Shown in pieces: positions 17,734 to 27,139 of a stretch of DNA of 64,000 nucleotides (position 1 is its first letter; every line of letters starts with the position of its first letter). Position numbers and translations under genes: made by a program. Under the pieces are notes generated by a model, which saw only the letters and a list, made by a program, of their open reading frames with translations, was not told where the DNA came from and did no database searches. The stretch is taken from NCBI RefSeq assembly GCF_003856835.1, contig NZ_CP034145.1:2914001-2978000 (forward strand), written 5' to 3'. The DNA is from Haloplanus aerogenes. GTDB lineage: Archaea; Halobacteriota; Halobacteria; Halobacteriales; Haloferacaceae.

Positions 17734-18294
17734 ATGAGCGATCACGGCGACGGACACGACCACGATCACGGCGACGGACACGACCACCACCACCACGACG
17801 TCGAGACCCTCGGCGCCGGCATCGTCACCGTCACGTCCTCGCGGACGCTCGACGACGACCCTGCGGGCGACGCCATCGCCGCGGCGTTCGAGGCCGAGGG
17901 GCACGAGGTAGTGACGCGGGAACTCGTGCCGGACGACCACGACCGGGTGCAGGCGACGCTCCAGAACCTCGCCCGCCGTGGGGACGTGGACGCCGTCGTG
18001 AGCACCGGCGGGACGGGCGTGACGCCGGACGATCAGACCGTCGAGGCCGCGGAACCGCTGTTCGAGAAGACGCTTCCCGGCTTCGGCGAACTCTTCCGCC
18101 GGCTCTCGTACGACGAAATCGGGACGCGCGTGGTCGGCACGCGGGCGGTCGCGGGCACCGTCGAGGAGACACCCGTGTTCTGTCTGCCGGGGAGCGAGAA
18201 CGCGGCACGGCTGGGCGCCGAGGAGATCATCGTCCCCGAGGCGGGTCACCTGTCGGGACTGGCGACGCGTGACGAGGACGGGGACGAAGAGTGA
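17734..18294 (+). CDS. moaB: molybdenum cofactor biosynthesis protein MoaB/Mog, with His-rich leader
   Basis: 186 residues. The first ~22 are a His/Asp-rich leader (DHGDGHDHDHGDGHDHHHH), then the MoCF-binding fold: GIVTVTSSRTLDDDPAGDAI, VSTGGTGVTPDDQTVEA (the GGTG motif for molybdopterin) and FCLPGSENAARLGAEEII. The enzyme adenylylates molybdopterin in Moco synthesis. The leader is absent from typical MoaB and could bind Ni, Zn or Cu; at the DNA level it comes from a 24-bp tandem duplication. Confidence 0.9.
   Translation: MSDHGDGHDHDHGDGHDHHHHDVETLGAGIVTVTSSRTLDDDPAGDAIAAAFEAEGHEVVTRELVPDDHDRVQATLQNLARRGDVDAVVSTGGTGVTPDDQTVEAAEPLFEKTLPGFGELFRRLSYDEIGTRVVGTRAVAGTVEETPVFCLPGSENAARLGAEEIIVPEAGHLSGLATRDEDGDEE
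17740..17787 (+). repeat. 24-bp tandem duplication inside moaB
   Basis: Positions 17740-17763 and 17764-17787 are identical and encode the DHGDGHDH unit twice, followed by extra CAC codons. It explains the His-rich leader as a recent repeat expansion. Confidence 0.85.
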
Positions 18295-18355
18295 ACTCCC
18301 ACGAGCGGCGAGTCGCCGGCAGGGTTTTAACACCCGGGGCGAGTAGGGTCGGAAC

Positions 18356-20101
18356 ATGAGTCAGCAGGAACCAGAGCGACCCGACGAGGAACCCTACGCG
18401 GGGAGCAAGGACGAGAACCTTCGGAGCCGCGAGGTGACGGAGGGCCGCGACCGCGCGCCCCACCGATCCATGTTCCGCGCGATGGGCTTCGACGACGAGG
18501 ACCTCGAATCGCCGATGGTCGGCGTTCCCAACCCCGCCGCGGACATCACACCGTGTAACGTCCACCTCGACGAGGTGGCGGAGTCGACCATCGAGGGTAT
18601 CGACGAAGCCGGCGGTATGCCCATCGAATTCGGCACCATCACCATCTCCGACGCCATCTCGATGGGGACGGAGGGGATGAAGTCCTCGCTCATCTCCCGC
18701 GAGGTCATCGCGGACTCCGTGGAACTCGTCGCCTTCGGCGAACGGATGGACGCTCTCGTCACCATCGGCGGCTGTGACAAGAACATGCCCGGGATGATGA
18801 TGGCCGCCATCCGGACGGATCTGCCCTCCGTGTTCCTCTACGGTGGGTCGATCATGCCCGGCGAACACGACGGCCGCGAGGTCACCATCCAGAACGTCTT
18901 CGAGGGCGTCGGCGCCGTCGCCAGCGGCGACATGACCGACGACGAACTCGACACGCTCGAACGGAACGCGTGTCCCGGTGCCGGATCGTGTGGCGGGATG
19001 TTCACCGCCAACACGATGGCGTCGATCAGCGAGGCTATCGGCTTCGCGCCGCTCGGCTCCGCGTCCCCGCCCGCCGAGGACGAGGCGCGCTACGACGTGG
19101 CCCGCGAGACCGGCGAACTCGTCGTCGACGTGATCGAAGAGGGGCGCAAACCCTCCGACTTCCTCTCACGGAAGTCCTTCGAGAACGCCATCGCGCTCCA
19201 GGTCGCAATCGGCGGCTCGACCAACGCCGTCCTCCACCTGCTCGCGATGGCGGCCGAGGCCGGCGTCGACCTCGACATCGAGGACTTCAACCGCATCAGC
19301 GAGCGGACACCCAAGATCGCCAACCTCCAGCCCGGCGGCGAGCGGGTGATGAACGACCTCCACGAGGTCGGCGGCGTGCCGGTCGTCCTGCGCGAACTGC
19401 TGGAGGCCGACCTGCTCCACGGCGACGCGCTCACGGTGACGGGCGAGACGATGGCCGAGGCCATCGAGCGCTACGATCCGCCCGCCATCTCCGCTCTGGA
19501 CGCCGACTTCCTCCACACGGTCGACGAGCCGATCCACGAACGCGGTGCCATCCGCATCCTCACCGGCAACCTCGCCCCCGAAGGCGCGGTCATCAAGATC
19601 ACCGGCGAGGATCACCTCCACCACGAGGGGCCGGTCCGGATCTTCGACGACGAGGAAAACGCCATGGAGTACGTGCAGGAGGGGCACGTCGACTCCGGCG
19701 ACGTGATCGGTATCCGCAACGAGGGGCCGCGCGGCGGCCCCGGCATGCGCGAGATGCTCGGCGTCACCTCCGCCGTCGCCGGGCAGGGCCACGCCGAGGA
19801 CGTGGCGCTCTTCACCGACGGTCGGTTCTCGGGCGCGACCCGTGGCTTCTCCATCGGCCACGTCGCCCCCGAGGCGTTCGTCGGCGGGCCCATCGCCGCG
19901 CTCGAAGACGGTGACCAGATCACCATCGACATCGACAACCTCGAACTCTCCGTCGACCTCAGCGACGAGGAAATCGAGGAGCGTCTGGAGGGGTACGAAC
20001 CCGAACCGAACTACACGAACGGCGTGCTGGCGAAGTACGGCCAGACGTTCGACTCGGCGTCGAACGGCGCGGTGACGAATCCCGGCGTGAAGAAGGACTA
20101 A
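18356..20101 (+). CDS. ilvD: dihydroxy-acid dehydratase
   Basis: 581 residues, usual length for the family. It converts 2,3-dihydroxy-isovalerate/methylvalerate to the 2-keto acids in valine and isoleucine synthesis. The Fe-S cluster cysteines are visible in [13 protein letters not shown] and [18 protein letters not shown], with another conserved stretch [16 protein letters not shown] (written [11 protein letters not shown] here) and the C-terminal [15 protein letters not shown] catalytic region. A TATA-like GGTTTTAAC is ~35 nt upstream of the ATG. Convergent with the UbiA-cyclase gene with 4 nt overlap. Confidence 0.95.
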   Translation: MSQQEPERPDEEPYAGSKDENLRSREVTEGRDRAPHRSMFRAMGFDDEDLESPMVGVPNPAADITPCNVHLDEVAESTIEGIDEAGGMPIEFGTITISDAISMGTEGMKSSLISREVIADSVELVAFGERMDALVTIGGCDKNMPGMMMAAIRTDLPSVFLYGGSIMPGEHDGREVTIQNVFEGVGAVASGDMTDDELDTLERNACPGAGSCGGMFTANTMASISEAIGFAPLGSASPPAEDEARYDVARETGELVVDVIEEGRKPSDFLSRKSFENAIALQVAIGGSTNAVLHLLAMAAEAGVDLDIEDFNRISERTPKIANLQPGGERVMNDLHEVGGVPVVLRELLEADLLHGDALTVTGETMAEAIERYDPPAISALDADFLHTVDEPIHERGAIRILTGNLAPEGAVIKITGEDHLHHEGPVRIFDDEENAMEYVQEGHVDSGDVIGIRNEGPRGGPGMREMLGVTSAVAGQGHAEDVALFTDGRFSGATRGFSIGHVAPEAFVGGPIAALEDGDQITIDIDNLELSVDLSDEEIEERLEGYEPEPNYTNGVLAKYGQTFDSASNGAVTNPGVKKD

Positions 20102-21258
20102 TCGTCCAAGTCGCGTAACGTCTCGTGGACGCCGACGACCATCGTCGGCACCACGAGCATGAACAGGTGTTCTTCGATGGGGATGCCCAGCAGGTCGATT
20201 CCCGTCCGCATCGGAATCGAGAAGACGCCGACCGAGAGCGTGTACCAGTCCCAGACGTAGGCGAAGGGGTAGAGGACGGCCGTCGTCCGGGCGGCGGCGC
20301 GAACGGCGTCGGCGCGGACCACGAGCGTGATAGCGACTGCCCCCCACAGCACCTCGGTCGCGAGGTAGGTGTACGGCCCGAGCGCCGTGATGTCAGGGAG
20401 GGTGACTCCGGCGAGCGGGCGGAGCCACACGGCGACGACGAGCAGGGCGAAAAAGAGGTAGGACGCCCGCACGAGGAGCATCGTCGCCAGTTCGGCGTCC
20501 GCCCGACGGGCGACGACCGCGACGGCGAGGAAGGGGACGACGGCGAGTGCCGACCCTCGCGGGACGACGGCGGTAACGGCGAGGGCGACCACCGCGACCA
20601 TGCCCGCACCCATTAGCCCGGCGGCGAGACGGCGCGCTGCCGGGCGCCCGAGGACGACGGCGACGGTCCGCTTGTCCACCGAGCGGTCGTAGTCGTAGTC
20701 GGTGGCGTCGTCGACCACCTTGATCCCCGCGAGGACGACGACGAAGACGACGGCGAAGGCGAGGACGGTCGTCGAGAGCGTCCGGGTCTGGACGTAGTAG
20801 CCGCCGAGGAGAGCGAAGCCGATGCCGGTCGGGTAGCCGAGCGTCGCGCCGAACGGGTTCGTGTCCAACTGCGGCGCGTGGAGGACGGCCACGAGCCACC
20901 CCGGGAGTGCGAGGAGGGCGGCGACCGGGTCGACGAGGAGGGAGAGGGCGACACAGCCGGCGAAAAACAGCGTCGTCGACCCCGCGAGCGCGAGGTGACA
21001 GCCCCGGCGTGTGAGGGGGTGGTCGTCGTCTTCGCCGCGGTGGTGGAAGTCCACGAGGCCGTCCTTGACGTGGGCGGTGTAGAGCGCGCAGAACGCGACG
21101 GCGAGGTGAAGCAGTGCCAGTCGCGGATGGGGAAACCCACCGAGGACGGCGCCGAATCCCGACGCGGCGAGCGGCGGCGCCATGAACACCGGGTGGACCT
21201 GCGAGGCGACGGCGCCGACGGCCGCACGCGGGCCGGTTCCGTGTCTGGCGATGGCCAT
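20098..21258 (-). CDS. UbiA prenyltransferase fused to a lycopene-cyclase domain
   Basis: 386 residues from the ATG at 21258; the frame extends upstream but without family similarity. Residues ~20-280 are a UbiA-type membrane prenyltransferase with two Asp motifs (DGLVD at 66-70, DDATDYDYD at 183-191) for prenyl-diphosphate/Mg binding. Residues ~290-386 are a single lycopene-cyclase domain ([36 protein letters not shown]). Classical heterodimeric cyclases need two such halves; here one is present and it is fused to the elongase-like part, as in the LbtBC protein of Dietzia that makes cyclic C50 carotenoids. Haloarchaea usually make acyclic bacterioruberin through a separate UbiA (LyeJ). The product is unknown. 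Confidence 0.8.
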   Translation of the reverse strand: MAIARHGTGPRAAVGAVASQVHPVFMAPPLAASGFGAVLGGFPHPRLALLHLAVAFCALYTAHVKDGLVDFHHRGEDDDHPLTRRGCHLALAGSTTLFFAGCVALSLLVDPVAALLALPGWLVAVLHAPQLDTNPFGATLGYPTGIGFALLGGYYVQTRTLSTTVLAFAVVFVVVLAGIKVVDDATDYDYDRSVDKRTVAVVLGRPAARRLAAGLMGAGMVAVVALAVTAVVPRGSALAVVPFLAVAVVARRADAELATMLLVRASYLFFALLVVAVWLRPLAGVTLPDITALGPYTYLATEVLWGAVAITLVVRADAVRAAARTTAVLYPFAYVWDWYTLSVGVFSIPMRTGIDLLGIPIEEHLFMLVVPTMVVGVHETLRDLDD

Positions 21259-21370
21259 AGCACCGTGGGTATGTGTTACAGTGACATATACTGTCGGCCG
21301 TCGTGGATCGAATGGTATCCGCGACCGGCCGACCGACACCTTATCGGACCCCCCGCCGTAGCCGTCGAGC

Positions 21371-22588
21371 ATGACCGCACGCGAACGGCAGGGCCCGCTC
21401 GACGGCCTGCGTGTCGTCGACTGTTCGGGCATGATCGCTGGCGGCTTCGCCACGACGCAGTTGGGCGATTTCGGCGCCGACGTGATCAAGGTCGAACACC
21501 CCGACGGTACCGATCCGCTCCGCGAGTGGCCGCCCTACGACGAGGGCGTCTCGCTCTGGTGGAAGTCCATCGGCCGGAACAAGCGGTGTGTGACGCTGGA
21601 TTTGAGCACCGCGGAAGGGAGCGCGCTCCTCCTCGACCTGATCGCGGACGCTGACGTACTCTTCGAGAACTTCCGGCCGGGGACGATGGAGAAGTGGGGA
21701 CTGGGCCCCGACCGACTCCACGAGGAGAACCCCGGGTTGATCGTCGTCCGGCAGTCGGGTTACGGCCAGACGGGGCCGCGCGCGCAGAAACCCGGCTTCG
21801 GCACCGTCGCGGAGGGAATCACCAACTGGGCGCACGTCAACGGCTTCCCGGACAGCAAGCCCCTCCTCCCGCCGATCAGCCTCGCGGATCTCACCGCCGC
21901 CAACTTCGCCGTGCAGGGCGTCATGTTCGCCATCTTCGAGCGCGACGTGGGGCGTGCCGGCGGGAGCGGCGAGGGGCAGGTGATCGACATGAGCCTCTAC
22001 GAACCGCTCTTCCGGCTCTTCCTCTCGGAAGTCGAGGCGTACGACCGCCTCGGCGAAGTGCGGGAGCGGATCGGCAACCACCACGAGAACGCGGCGCCGC
22101 GAAACGTCTACGAAACCGAAGACGGCTACCTGACGCTCTCGGCGTCCGCCCAGTCCATCTTCGAGAACGTGGCCGACGCCATCGACCGTCCGGATCTGAT
22201 CGAGGACCCTCGATTCGCGGACAACGAGAGCCGCGTCGAACACGCCGACGAACTCGACGAGGTCATCGAGGCGTGGACGCGCGAGCGGACGACCGAGGAA
22301 GCCATCGCGGAGATGGAGGCCGCAGACGCCATCGTCGGTCCCGTCTACGACATGGCCGACATCTTCGAGGACGAGCAGTACGCGGCCCGAAACGACATCG
22401 TGGAGGTCGACGACGAGGATCTGGGATCGCTGAAGACGGCGGCGCCGGTGCCGCGGTTCACCCGCACGCCGGGCGCCGTCGAACACGCCGGACCGGGCCA
22501 CGGCCAGCACAACGACGAGGTGTATCTCTCGGAACTCGGCCTCGACGAGGCGGAGTACGAGCGCCTCCGTTCGGAGGGCGTGATCTGA
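21371..22588 (+). CDS. CaiB/BaiF (family III) CoA-transferase
   Basis: 405 residues. The N-terminal GLRVVDCSGMIAGGFATTQLGDFGADVIKVE and the catalytic aspartate region GQVIDMSLYEPLFRL (Asp near 203) are family III hallmarks; IVVRQSGYGQTGP is also conserved. These enzymes move CoA between carboxylic acids. The next gene starts inside its stop codon (TGATG), so the two products probably act in one pathway on a dicarboxylic or hydroxy acid; the acid cannot be named from sequence. Confidence 0.9.
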   Translation: MTARERQGPLDGLRVVDCSGMIAGGFATTQLGDFGADVIKVEHPDGTDPLREWPPYDEGVSLWWKSIGRNKRCVTLDLSTAEGSALLLDLIADADVLFENFRPGTMEKWGLGPDRLHEENPGLIVVRQSGYGQTGPRAQKPGFGTVAEGITNWAHVNGFPDSKPLLPPISLADLTAANFAVQGVMFAIFERDVGRAGGSGEGQVIDMSLYEPLFRLFLSEVEAYDRLGEVRERIGNHHENAAPRNVYETEDGYLTLSASAQSIFENVADAIDRPDLIEDPRFADNESRVEHADELDEVIEAWTRERTTEEAIAEMEAADAIVGPVYDMADIFEDEQYAARNDIVEVDDEDLGSLKTAAPVPRFTRTPGAVEHAGPGHGQHNDEVYLSELGLDEAEYERLRSEGVI

Positions 22589-23694
22589 TGCCGGTCGCGC
22601 TCCGCGACGTGACGATCCGCGAGGGCGCGCAGATGCCCGGACGGGAGTACGACGTGGAGAAGCGCGTGACGGCCGGACGGGCGCTCGACCGCCTCGGTCT
22701 CGACGCCGTGCAGGCTGGCTTCCCGGTCGTCGGCGAGACGGACCGGGAAGCGATCCGACAACTGGCGGGCGACGACGACGTATCGGCCGATATCGTTGCC
22801 CTCGCCCGCGCCATCGCCGGCGACGTGGACGCCGCCCTCGACGCCGAGGCGGACGTGATCGAGGTGATCGTCCCGACCTCCGATCAGCAACTCGAACACG
22901 TCCTCGGAAAGTCCGGCGACGAGGCGCTGGCGATGGCCGGCGAGGCGCTGGATCGGGCGCGCGAGGGCGGCACGGAGGTGCATCTCACGCTCGTCGACGG
23001 CTTCCGAACCGATACGGCCGACCTCGTCGATACGTTCGCCGCCTTCCCCTCGGTGCCGACGATCACCGTCGCGGACACGGTGGGAGCGCGGACACCGGAC
23101 CGCGTCCGTGACATCGTGACCGACCTGTGCGACCGTGGCGTCGACGGCGACCGACTCGGCGTCCACTTCCACGACGACCTCGGCGTCGCGGTGGCGAACA
23201 CGCTCGCCGCCGTCGACGCCGGGGCGACGGCCGCCGACGTGAGCGTCGCGTCGCTCGGCGAACGCGCGGGCAACGCGGCGCTGGAGCGGGTCGTCGTTTC
23301 GGATGCAGTGGACGGGAGCGGCGACTGCGCCGCCGCCGTCGACCGGAGCGAACTCGTCCCCGCCTGTGAGGCGGTCCTCGACGCGCTCGACGAGTCGGTC
23401 GATCCGCGGACACCGGTGTTGGGTGCGGACGTGACGACCCACGAGTCGGGAATCCACACCGCGGCGATGCTCCGCGATCCGGGCACGTTCGAACCGTTCG
23501 ATCCGGCGACGTTCGGCGGGGAGCGACGCCTCGTCTTCGGTCCGGGGAGTGGTCGGGGGAGCGCCCGTGCGCTGCTAGAGCAGGCAGGGGTCGATCCGAC
23601 CGACGAGCGCGTGGCGACCCTGCTCGATCTGCTGGCCGAGCGCGGGCCGATGGACGCCGACGCGGCGACGGCGCTGGTCGTGGAGCGATTCTGA
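22588..23694 (+). CDS. LeuA/homocitrate synthase/HMG-CoA lyase superfamily protein
   Basis: 368 residues from the ATG at 22588 sharing one base with the preceding stop. A TIM-barrel of the HMGL-like family: LRDVTIREGAQMPGR (catalytic Arg and metal Asp), GLDAVQAGFPVV, LGVHFHDDLGVAVANTL with the HxH metal ligands, and LGERAGNAALERVVV. The N-terminal motif and the tail (GADVTTHESGIHTAAMLRD) resemble 2-isopropylmalate/homocitrate synthases rather than true HMG-CoA lyase. No C-terminal LeuA regulatory domain is present. Coupled with the CoA-transferase, it may make or cleave a 2-hydroxyacid or its CoA ester; direction and substrate are open. Confidence 0.8.
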   Translation: MPVALRDVTIREGAQMPGREYDVEKRVTAGRALDRLGLDAVQAGFPVVGETDREAIRQLAGDDDVSADIVALARAIAGDVDAALDAEADVIEVIVPTSDQQLEHVLGKSGDEALAMAGEALDRAREGGTEVHLTLVDGFRTDTADLVDTFAAFPSVPTITVADTVGARTPDRVRDIVTDLCDRGVDGDRLGVHFHDDLGVAVANTLAAVDAGATAADVSVASLGERAGNAALERVVVSDAVDGSGDCAAAVDRSELVPACEAVLDALDESVDPRTPVLGADVTTHESGIHTAAMLRDPGTFEPFDPATFGGERRLVFGPGSGRGSARALLEQAGVDPTDERVATLLDLLAERGPMDADAATALVVERF

Positions 23695-23784
23695 GCGCGA
23701 CCGACACACACGACAGCGTTTTGTCATCTCGGTGCGTCGGTCGAGGTAGATGCTCACCGAGCGACCGCGACGGCGAGGGGGGCT

Positions 23785-24470
23785 GTGAGCGACGGTCCCG
23801 ACGGCGTGGCCATCGACCGCCGCTACCTCCTCGCGTCGGCGTTGCTCTGTCTCGTCGCGACGCGGCCGCCCGCGATCTGACCTACCCCGAGAACTACGTG
23901 CTGAGCGAGGAGGGCCGCAACCGGATGTTCAACTACTTCGTCAACGGCCAGTCGCTGTCGGCAGGGTTCGCGGCCGACACCTACCTCTCCTTCCTGACAG
24001 CAGGTGACCTGACGGAGTGGTACCGACGGCTGGCCGACCGAGTCGGGTTCGTCGTCGTGCGGACGGTGGCGGCGTACGAGTCGGACGGCGGCATCGTGTC
24101 GGGGGTACCGCGCAACTACCGACTGCTCCACCACGCCCTCGGGAGCGCGACCGGCGGCTTCGACGGCACGGCCCACTTCCGAGTGGTGTACGCGAGTCCG
24201 GACCGCTACGTCACGGTGTTCGAACTCGTAGCCGGGGCGACCATCGTGGGACGAGGGGCGCCGCGCGAACGCGTCGCCGTCGAAACGACGGTGCCGGTGG
24301 CGAACGTGCCGGAGCGCATCGAATTCCGGCGGGTCGTCGAGACGGGAGCAAACGGGAGATTCGACGTGACCGTCCCGCACCCGGGGCGCTACCGGATCGG
24401 GGACCGGACCGTTCGTGTAACCGAGACGGACGTTCGAGCGGGGGCGACGGTTCGGATCGACGGGTCGTGA
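23785..24470 (+). pseudogene. frameshifted remnant resembling the C-terminal domain of AglB oligosaccharyltransferase
   Basis: A GTG at 23785 opens a short frame encoding SDGPDGVAIDRRYLLASALL and a hydrophobic helix, which stops at 23880. The homologous part continues in another frame from about 23853 to the stop at 24470. It carries LTYPENYVLSEEGRNRMFNY, GFAADTYLSFL, RVGFVVVRTV, HFRVVYASPDRYVTVFELV and a beta-sandwich tail, which resemble the soluble C-terminal region of haloarchaeal AglB/Stt3. The multi-spanning N-terminal half is missing. Either the gene is decayed, or a single-base assembly error in the GC-rich stretch 23855-23875 breaks a short secreted or anchored derivative. A bare 1-frame gene starting at the TTG at 23721 would give an implausible Arg-rich N-terminus. 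Confidence 0.5.
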
Positions 24471-24523
24471 CGTGCCAGCGAGACTCACGGAATCGATTTA
24501 GGTCACAGACCCGTCCCTGACGT

Positions 24524-25135
24524 ATGAACTACGATTCTGCGCTCGACCGCGCCTACGACACGCTTCCGGAGCGAACGCGGGAGGCAGGTGACCGCCTGCA
24601 GGTCCCCGACCCGGTCGGCGAGACGGACGGCGCGTTCACCCGCCTGACGAACCTCGGCGACATCGCGGACGCGCTCGGCCGCGAGCCCGAACACCTTCAC
24701 CGCTCGATCCAGCGCGAACTCGGGACGAACGGCCAGTTCGATGGCGACCGCGCCCGCTACAACGGTTCCTTCACCGTCAGCGAGTTCGACGCCGCCATCG
24801 ACGCCTACGTCACCGAGTACGTCACGTGTTCGGAGTGTGGCCTGCCGGACACCAACCTCGTCCGCGAGGACGGCGTCGACATGCTCCGCTGTACGGCGTG
24901 TGGGGCGTTCCGTCCGGTCGCCAAGCGCCCGCAGCAGAGTTCGTCGTCGAGCACCCCGACGCTGGAGGAGGGCAAGACCTACCAGCTCCAGATCACGGGC
25001 ACCGGCCGCAAGGGCGACGGCGTCGCCGAGCGCGGCAAGTACACTATCTTCGTCCCCGGCGCGCAGGAGGGGCAGGTCGTCGAGGCGTACATCGAGAACA
25101 TCAGCGGGACGCTCGCGTTCGCGCAGTTGGCGTAG
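24524..25135 (+). CDS. translation initiation factor aIF2 beta with C-terminal TRAM domain
   Basis: 203 residues. N-terminal eIF2-beta/eIF5 domain (YDSALDRAYDTLP; GRYNGSFTV-like RARYNGSFTVSEFDAAI), then a C4 zinc ribbon (CSECGLPDTNLV ... LRCTACG, about 104-126), and after a Ser/Pro linker a TRAM domain (TYQLQITGTGRKGDGVAERG ... VEAYIENISGTLAFAQL), about 148-203. The factor is part of the eIF2-type complex bringing initiator tRNA to the small subunit. The TRAM fusion is typical of haloarchaea. A short promoter region of 53 bp precedes it. Confidence 0.92.
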   Translation: MNYDSALDRAYDTLPERTREAGDRLQVPDPVGETDGAFTRLTNLGDIADALGREPEHLHRSIQRELGTNGQFDGDRARYNGSFTVSEFDAAIDAYVTEYVTCSECGLPDTNLVREDGVDMLRCTACGAFRPVAKRPQQSSSSSTPTLEEGKTYQLQITGTGRKGDGVAERGKYTIFVPGAQEGQVVEAYIENISGTLAFAQLA

Positions 25136-25180
25136 GCGGAAACCGAAACCGATAGTCGGCCGGCTACCGTCGTCGGTGCC

Positions 25181-25906
25181 ATGCGACTGGCACGCATCTC
25201 CACGGCCAAGGGCATCTTCACCGGCGAGTACGACGACGGCGTCGTCTACACCGAGGGCGACGGCGAGGCGTACACGATCGGTGAGGACGCCGAACTGATG
25301 GCGCCCTGCGATCCCGACGCCATCTTCTGTACGGGTCGCAACTTCGGCGCGAAGATCGAACAGATGGGCGAGGGTGACCTCCCGGACCGCCCGGACTGGT
25401 TCATCAAGCCGCCACACGCGCTCCACCCGCCGAATCAGCCCATCGAATACCCCGAGTGGATGAGTTCGTTCACCTACGCGGGCGAACTCGCCGCGGTCAT
25501 CGGCGAACGGTGTCACGACCTCACCGTCGACGAGGTGGACGACGCCCTCCTCGGCTACACCATCCTGAACGACCTCGACGCCTACGATCAGGACCGCCGC
25601 ACGGCCCGGAAGACGTTCGACGGGTCGGCACCGCTGGGACCGTGGATCGAGACCGACGTGGACCTCGACGGGATGGCGATGGAGACGGTCATCTCGGGCG
25701 AACAGCGCCAGTCTGCGGCGACCGACGAGATGATCTTCCATCCCGAGGAAATCGTCGCCTTCCTCTCGGAACGATACACCTTCCGCCCGGGCGACGTCAT
25801 CTCGTTCGGCAGTCCGGCGAACCCCGGCCTCCTCGAACCCGGCGACACCGTCGAGATCACCTACGAGGGCGTCGGGACGCTGCGAAACGAGATCGTAGAG
25901 CCGTAA
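25181..25906 (+). CDS. fumarylacetoacetate hydrolase (FAH) family protein
   Basis: 241 residues. FAH fold with CTGRNFGAKIEQ, the metal-binding acidic residues in FTYAGELAAVIGERC, YTILNDLDAYDQDRRTAR, GPWIETD (the usual GPWI.T.D motif) and the C-terminal FRPGDVISFGSPANPGLLEPGD. Members are metal-dependent hydrolases, isomerases or decarboxylases of 2-keto acids; substrate is not assignable. 46 bp after aIF2-beta, same strand. Confidence 0.88.
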   Translation: MRLARISTAKGIFTGEYDDGVVYTEGDGEAYTIGEDAELMAPCDPDAIFCTGRNFGAKIEQMGEGDLPDRPDWFIKPPHALHPPNQPIEYPEWMSSFTYAGELAAVIGERCHDLTVDEVDDALLGYTILNDLDAYDQDRRTARKTFDGSAPLGPWIETDVDLDGMAMETVISGEQRQSAATDEMIFHPEEIVAFLSERYTFRPGDVISFGSPANPGLLEPGDTVEITYEGVGTLRNEIVEP

Positions 25907-25937
25907 CGCCTAACGCGCTCGCGTGCGGCTCCCTCCC

Positions 25938-26186
25938 ATGGCCGAACGCCTCGACCTCTCGGACGGGTTCGACGTCCACGACTACCGCGCGGGGCTGAAA
26001 CTCCACACGCAGGACGGCACGTCGATGTATCTGGAGAATCGGAAGGGGTACGAGTGTCCGGCCTGCGGACGGCAGTTCGAGCGCCTGTTCGTCTCGGAGG
26101 ACGACCGGGTCACGTTCGGCAACCCCCCGGACGCGCCGTTCTGTCTCGCGCGGACGCCCGAACGGATGCTTCTGTTGACACACTGA
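25938..26186 (+). CDS. small haloarchaeal zinc-binding protein (DUF7385/'flagella cluster protein' family)
   Basis: 82 residues from the ATG at 25938. Recognised by LHTQDGTSMYLENRKGYECP and a cysteine pair (CPACGRQFERLF) with a further Cys near the end (APFCLARTPE), suggesting a small metal-binding fold. Haloarchaeal homologues are sometimes named flagella cluster protein, but no archaellum gene is nearby. Function unknown. Confidence 0.7.
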   Translation: MAERLDLSDGFDVHDYRAGLKLHTQDGTSMYLENRKGYECPACGRQFERLFVSEDDRVTFGNPPDAPFCLARTPERMLLLTH

Positions 26187-26249
26187 CCGTTTCCGCAACG
26201 CCGAACCGAAAAGCGTGAGAGTCCGCGCGTCGAACCGACGACTCACACG

Positions 26250-26681
26250 ATGTACGAGGACATCCTGCTCCCGACGGACGGGAGCGAGTCGATGGACGCG
26301 GTGATCGATCACGCGGCCGACATCGCCGCGCGCCGCGACGCCACGGTACACGCCCTGTACGTTATCGACGACCGCTCGTTTCTGACGCTGCAGGAGGAGA
26401 TGAAAGGGGACGTGGTCGACGGCCTCCGGGCCGAAGGCGAGACGGCGACCACGGCGGTCGCGAGTCGCCTCGAAGCCGACGGCGTCACCGTCCGAACGGC
26501 GATCCGCAAGGGCAACCCCGCCGACGAAGTGCTCGACTACGTCGAGGAGGTGGGGATCGATCTCGTCGTCATGGGCACCCACGGCGCCGACTACGAGCGC
26601 AACATGCTCGGCAGCGTCTCGCAGAAGGTCGTGACGATGTCGGACGTGCCGGTGCTGACCGTCAACATCGGCGAGCGGTAG
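26250..26681 (+). CDS. universal stress protein UspA family
   Basis: 143 residues, a single Usp domain: YEDILLPTDGSESMDAVIDHA at the N-terminus and the ATP-binding signature GTHGADYERNMLGSVSQKV (G-x2-G-x8/9-G-S) near the C-terminus, followed by VPVLTV. Probably a nucleotide-binding stress protein acting in the cytoplasm; no membrane segments. Confidence 0.92.
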   Translation: MYEDILLPTDGSESMDAVIDHAADIAARRDATVHALYVIDDRSFLTLQEEMKGDVVDGLRAEGETATTAVASRLEADGVTVRTAIRKGNPADEVLDYVEEVGIDLVVMGTHGADYERNMLGSVSQKVVTMSDVPVLTVNIGER

Positions 26682-26697
26682 CTAACCGTCGGCAGTC

Positions 26698-27102
26698 CTA
26701 CTCGGACTCGAAATCGAGCGCGACGGAGTTGATACAGTAGCGCTCGCCCGTCGGATCGGGACCGTCCTCGAAGACGTGGCCGAGGTGGCCGCCACACCGG
26801 GCACACAGGACTTCCGTCCGCGACATCCCGTGTCGGGTGTCCGTCTCCAACTCCACGGAGCCGTCGAGGGCGTCGTAGAAACTCGGCCACCCGGTCCCGG
26901 AGCCGAACTTGGTCTCGGAATCGAACAGTTCGGCACCACAGCCGGCGCAGGTGTACGTGCCGTCCGCCTTCTGGTCGAGGTAGTCGCCGCTGAACTTGGG
27001 TTCCGTGCCGCGTTCGCGCAGGATGTGGTACTCGTCGTCGGAGAGTCGTTCGCGCCACTCCTCGTCGGACAGGTCAGCTAGGGATCGCTCCTCGTTGCTC
27101 AT
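26698..27102 (-). CDS. msrB: peptide-methionine (R)-S-oxide reductase
   Basis: 134 residues, normal MsrB length. The four zinc cysteines are in CAGCGAELFDS and CARCGGHLGHVF, GSGTGWPSF forms the substrate pocket, and the catalytic Cys is in GERYCINSVALDF. It repairs oxidised methionine R-sulfoxide in proteins. Convergent with uspA, 16 bp between their stops. Confidence 0.95.
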   Translation of the reverse strand: MSNEERSLADLSDEEWRERLSDDEYHILRERGTEPKFSGDYLDQKADGTYTCAGCGAELFDSETKFGSGTGWPSFYDALDGSVELETDTRHGMSRTEVLCARCGGHLGHVFEDGPDPTGERYCINSVALDFESE

Positions 27103-27139
27103 AGCAGGGATTGGGGCTGGAGCGGCATAGCCTCGGCGC

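Noticed and set aside
23721-23784. extension of the AglB-like fragment to the TTG at 23721
   Set aside because: Gives an Arg-rich N-terminus without signal or domain.
24496-24501. TTTAGG half-site before aIF2-beta, and another near 45974
   Set aside because: No CCTAAA partner at the 4-bp spacing, so not called iron operators.
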